This document shows, piece after piece, positions 13,568 through 15,130 of a DNA stretch of 15,130 bases. The position numbers were made by a program, and so were the translations under genes. A model generated the notes under the pieces. The model saw nothing but the letters and a program-made list of their open reading frames with translations, did no database searches and was not told the origin of the DNA. The number at the start of each line of letters is the position of its first letter. Position 1 is the first letter of the stretch. This DNA comes from Caldisericota bacterium (GTDB taxonomy: Bacteria; Caldisericota; Caldisericia; Cryosericales; Cryosericaceae), in the NCBI GenBank assembly GCA_022710025.1, contig JAKLHS010000002.1, forward strand, positions 1 through 15,130, in the 5' to 3' direction.

Positions 13568-14893
13568 TTATGCCGAAGTTTCGGAGATCCCGACAGGGTG
13601 CAGTCGGACCCCGGCGGGAAAATTCGAGACGTCCCCGGTGTGTATACGATCCGTCACAAGGTTGGTGAACGTGATCACCAGATCGGGGTCAAACTGCTTT
13701 CCGCGTTCCTCGTCCAGGATTTTCAGCGCATCATCCACCGTCAGCGGCTCCGGTCGATAGGGACGCACGCTGATCATTGCATCAAACGAGTCTGCTATAG
13801 CTATGATGCGTGCCCCCAGTGGGATAGTCTCTCCCGCAAGATGATCCGGATATCCTGCCCCATCATATCGTTCGTGGTGATGCAGGACGATTTCGCGTCC
13901 GCCGCGGAAGAGGGTCAATCCCTCCAGCAGTTCAGCTGACATCGCAGAATGTCCTTGAATCCGGTGAAACTCTTCAGGGCTGAGACCCCTCTTCCGAAGC
14001 AACTCATCGTCAAGGCCGACCTTACCCAGGTCATGCAGAACAGCGGCCTGCAGCACCATGTCCGTCTGGCCAGTGTCGATTCCCAGCTCGTCACACATGG
14101 CACCGACCCATGATCGCACGCGTTTTGAGTGCTGAGCAGTCTCGGGTGCCTTGCTCTCAAGAATGTCTACCAGCTTCTCAAGAATCGTCTGAGTCTGATT
14201 TCGTAGCGCCTGTTCACGTTTCAGTGAGAAGTACAGCAGCAAGAATGTCGGTACAAGAAAAAGAATGCTCAAGGGGTTTTCGCGGAACAAAGTCACCATG
14301 ACCATGCCCAACGGCAACAATGCTGCAAAATCCAGCCAGCTCTGCTTGACAAACGACAGCAAGACTTGCCCAAATGGCCTATGACTCAGCGTTGAGAAAA
14401 GCCCGGAAAGCATCAAGCATTCTGCCCCGATGTAGTACATCGCGGCAAGCCCCATCCCGAGCAGGTTGCGTCCCTCTAGCACATCTAGTTGCGCAGAGGC
14501 AAGATAGTGGTAGATGATACTTGTGCCGCCCACCACGGCCGTGTACAAGGCGCCATTAAAGATCACCTTGTCCACCGACTTGTGTGTAAGAATATCGCTA
14601 ATGATTGTCTGGGTAAGAACTAAAAGCATCGCTTGTTCTGGCGACCAGATACAAGCCACAGCGAACGTGATGCCAAGAGAAACTGTAACTTCAGTCTGCG
14701 AGTCGCCGAATCCAAAATATACAATAGGATATAGGTCTGCAACTGTCTCGCAGACCAAGATCATGACAAACCACACGCTCGCGATTGACGTTCGTTCAAA
14801 CGGTACTGCCTGTGTCAGTAGCAATACGCCAACTGCCAATCCTACTGACAACGCAATGTATGCACGAACGTTTCGCTCTAGCCCCTCACTCAA
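13568..14893 (-). CDS. Membrane HD-GYP domain protein, probable c-di-GMP phosphodiesterase
   Basis: The protein has 441 residues from TTG 14893. About seven hydrophobic helices (residues 10-225) form a membrane sensor of unknown ligand. A helical linker follows, then a cytosolic HD-GYP domain (about 235-430). Motifs are AQHSKRV (His255), HDLGK (His287-Asp288), HHHERYDGAGYP (338-349, intact GYP) and ADSFDAM. Intact residues predict hydrolysis of cyclic di-GMP or a related dinucleotide. I prefer TTG 14893 because GGGAG lies 7 nt upstream; TTG 14932 adds 13 residues and would leave almost no leader after the candidate promoter. The sensor half is AT-richer (about 45-47% GC in two 120-bp samples) than a catalytic-half sample (about 56%). 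It is followed by DUF5317 and preceded by a tiny peptide gene. Confidence 0.88.
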   Translation of the reverse strand: MSEGLERNVRAYIALSVGLAVGVLLLTQAVPFERTSIASVWFVMILVCETVADLYPIVYFGFGDSQTEVTVSLGITFAVACIWSPEQAMLLVLTQTIISDILTHKSVDKVIFNGALYTAVVGGTSIIYHYLASAQLDVLEGRNLLGMGLAAMYYIGAECLMLSGLFSTLSHRPFGQVLLSFVKQSWLDFAALLPLGMVMVTLFRENPLSILFLVPTFLLLYFSLKREQALRNQTQTILEKLVDILESKAPETAQHSKRVRSWVGAMCDELGIDTGQTDMVLQAAVLHDLGKVGLDDELLRKRGLSPEEFHRIQGHSAMSAELLEGLTLFRGGREIVLHHHERYDGAGYPDHLAGETIPLGARIIAIADSFDAMISVRPYRPEPLTVDDALKILDEERGKQFDPDLVITFTNLVTDRIHTGDVSNFPAGVRLHPVGISETSA

Positions 14894-14941
14894 TTCAGGA
14901 CTCCCGTTGGGGTGTTTGAGGAAATTCCCCAAGCTGCCTCA

Positions 14942-14969
14942 ATTGTCCTCTATGCACCTCTCATGTCAA
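14942..14969 (-). promoter_or_regulatory. Putative internal promoter of the HD-GYP gene
   Basis: On the minus strand a perfect -35, TTGACA (14969-14964), is followed after 16 bp by GACAAT (14947-14942), which matches 4 of 6 -10 positions. The start near 14935 gives a leader of about 40 nt to TTG 14893. The -10 is only fair. Confidence 0.4.
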
Positions 14970-14975
14970 TGCTCA

Positions 14976-14989
14976 AGCCCGATAGGGCT
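14976..14989 (-). other. Small hairpin between peptide and HD-GYP genes
   Basis: AGCCC and GGGCT form a perfect 5-bp stem with a 4-nt loop, 24 bp after the peptide stop. No T-run follows, so it could be an RNA-stability or attenuation element, or chance. Confidence 0.25.
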
Positions 14990-15013
14990 ATGTGCGTTCT
15001 TTGCTGGATACTC

Positions 15014-15100
15014 CTAATGCCACTTGAAGTTGGCAAGAATGGACAGAACGATGGCGGCGATCGAGACGGCGCTTGCGGTAACCTTGCTTCCCCACTTCAT
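15014..15100 (-). CDS. 28-residue hydrophobic peptide
   Basis: ATG 15100 has GGGAGG 8 nt upstream, one of the better ribosome sites in the window, and the frame ends at TAG 15016-15014. The peptide begins MKWGSKV and ends ANFKWH. Between them lies a single hydrophobic helix (about residues 8-22, ending AAIVLSIL). A Lys-Trp pair sits near each end, a typical interfacial anchor pattern for one membrane-spanning helix. It lies upstream of the HD-GYP gene on the same strand. It may be a small membrane protein, a regulator of the sensor, or a secreted peptide; no family is recognised. Its promoter lies outside the window. Confidence 0.55.
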   Translation of the reverse strand: MKWGSKVTASAVSIAAIVLSILANFKWH

Positions 15101-15130
15101 AGCAGATACCTCCCGTTGGATGTGAAGCCT

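Overview
The window looks like ordinary chromosome of an anaerobic, peptidoglycan-making bacterium. GC content is moderate, with many TTG/GTG starts, strong Shine-Dalgarno sites and frequent 1-4 nt gene overlaps. Evidence for this lifestyle is an oxygen-sensitive class III ribonucleotide reductase with its radical-SAM activase, an alanine racemase, an ECF-type vitamin transporter S component, a YqfO-type NIF3 protein and a DUF5317 protein. These families fit Firmicutes-like or related deep-branching anaerobes such as Caldisericota/Thermotogota. I cannot fix the phylum from sequence alone. No phage, IS, CRISPR, tRNA or rRNA was seen.

Layout, plus strand (1-9683). (i) The tail of an unidentified gene is followed by a DUF58 protein, a multi-pass membrane protein ending in a DUF4129-like domain, and a MoxR AAA+ ATPase. 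This is the widespread MoxR/DUF58 envelope module. (ii) After about 290 bp carrying two dyads and a good sigma70-type promoter comes a ribonucleotide reductase operon in an unusual form. The nrdD gene stops just after its C-terminal zinc site and has no glycyl-radical loop. Next is a gene for an anchored extracytoplasmic protein (beta-propeller-like plus SH3-like). Then comes a separate 65-codon gene encoding essentially only the missing glycyl-radical domain (RVVGYLRPV), with its own extended -10 promoter, a palindrome over the start site and a near-perfect ribosome-binding site. A 36-codon ORF overlapping both neighbours follows, then the activase nrdG2. (iii) After a gene-poor stretch of about 340 bp with terminator-like hairpins, an ECF S component is transcribed from its own promoter.

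Minus strand (15130-9723), in order of transcription: a 28-codon hydrophobic peptide gene, a membrane HD-GYP c-di-GMP phosphodiesterase, a DUF5317 membrane protein, a NIF3 family protein, alanine racemase, and a beta-lactamase-fold serine hydrolase coupled to the racemase by an ATGA overlap. A 9-bp hairpin separates the convergent ECF S and hydrolase genes.

The main result is the split class III ribonucleotide reductase. The radical-bearing loop is encoded as a detachable small subunit that appears able to be transcribed and translated independently of the catalytic barrel. This recalls the spare glycyl-radical protein YfiD/GrcA of pyruvate formate-lyase. It is read directly from the sequence; the function is inferred, and whether it is already known in related genomes could not be checked here.
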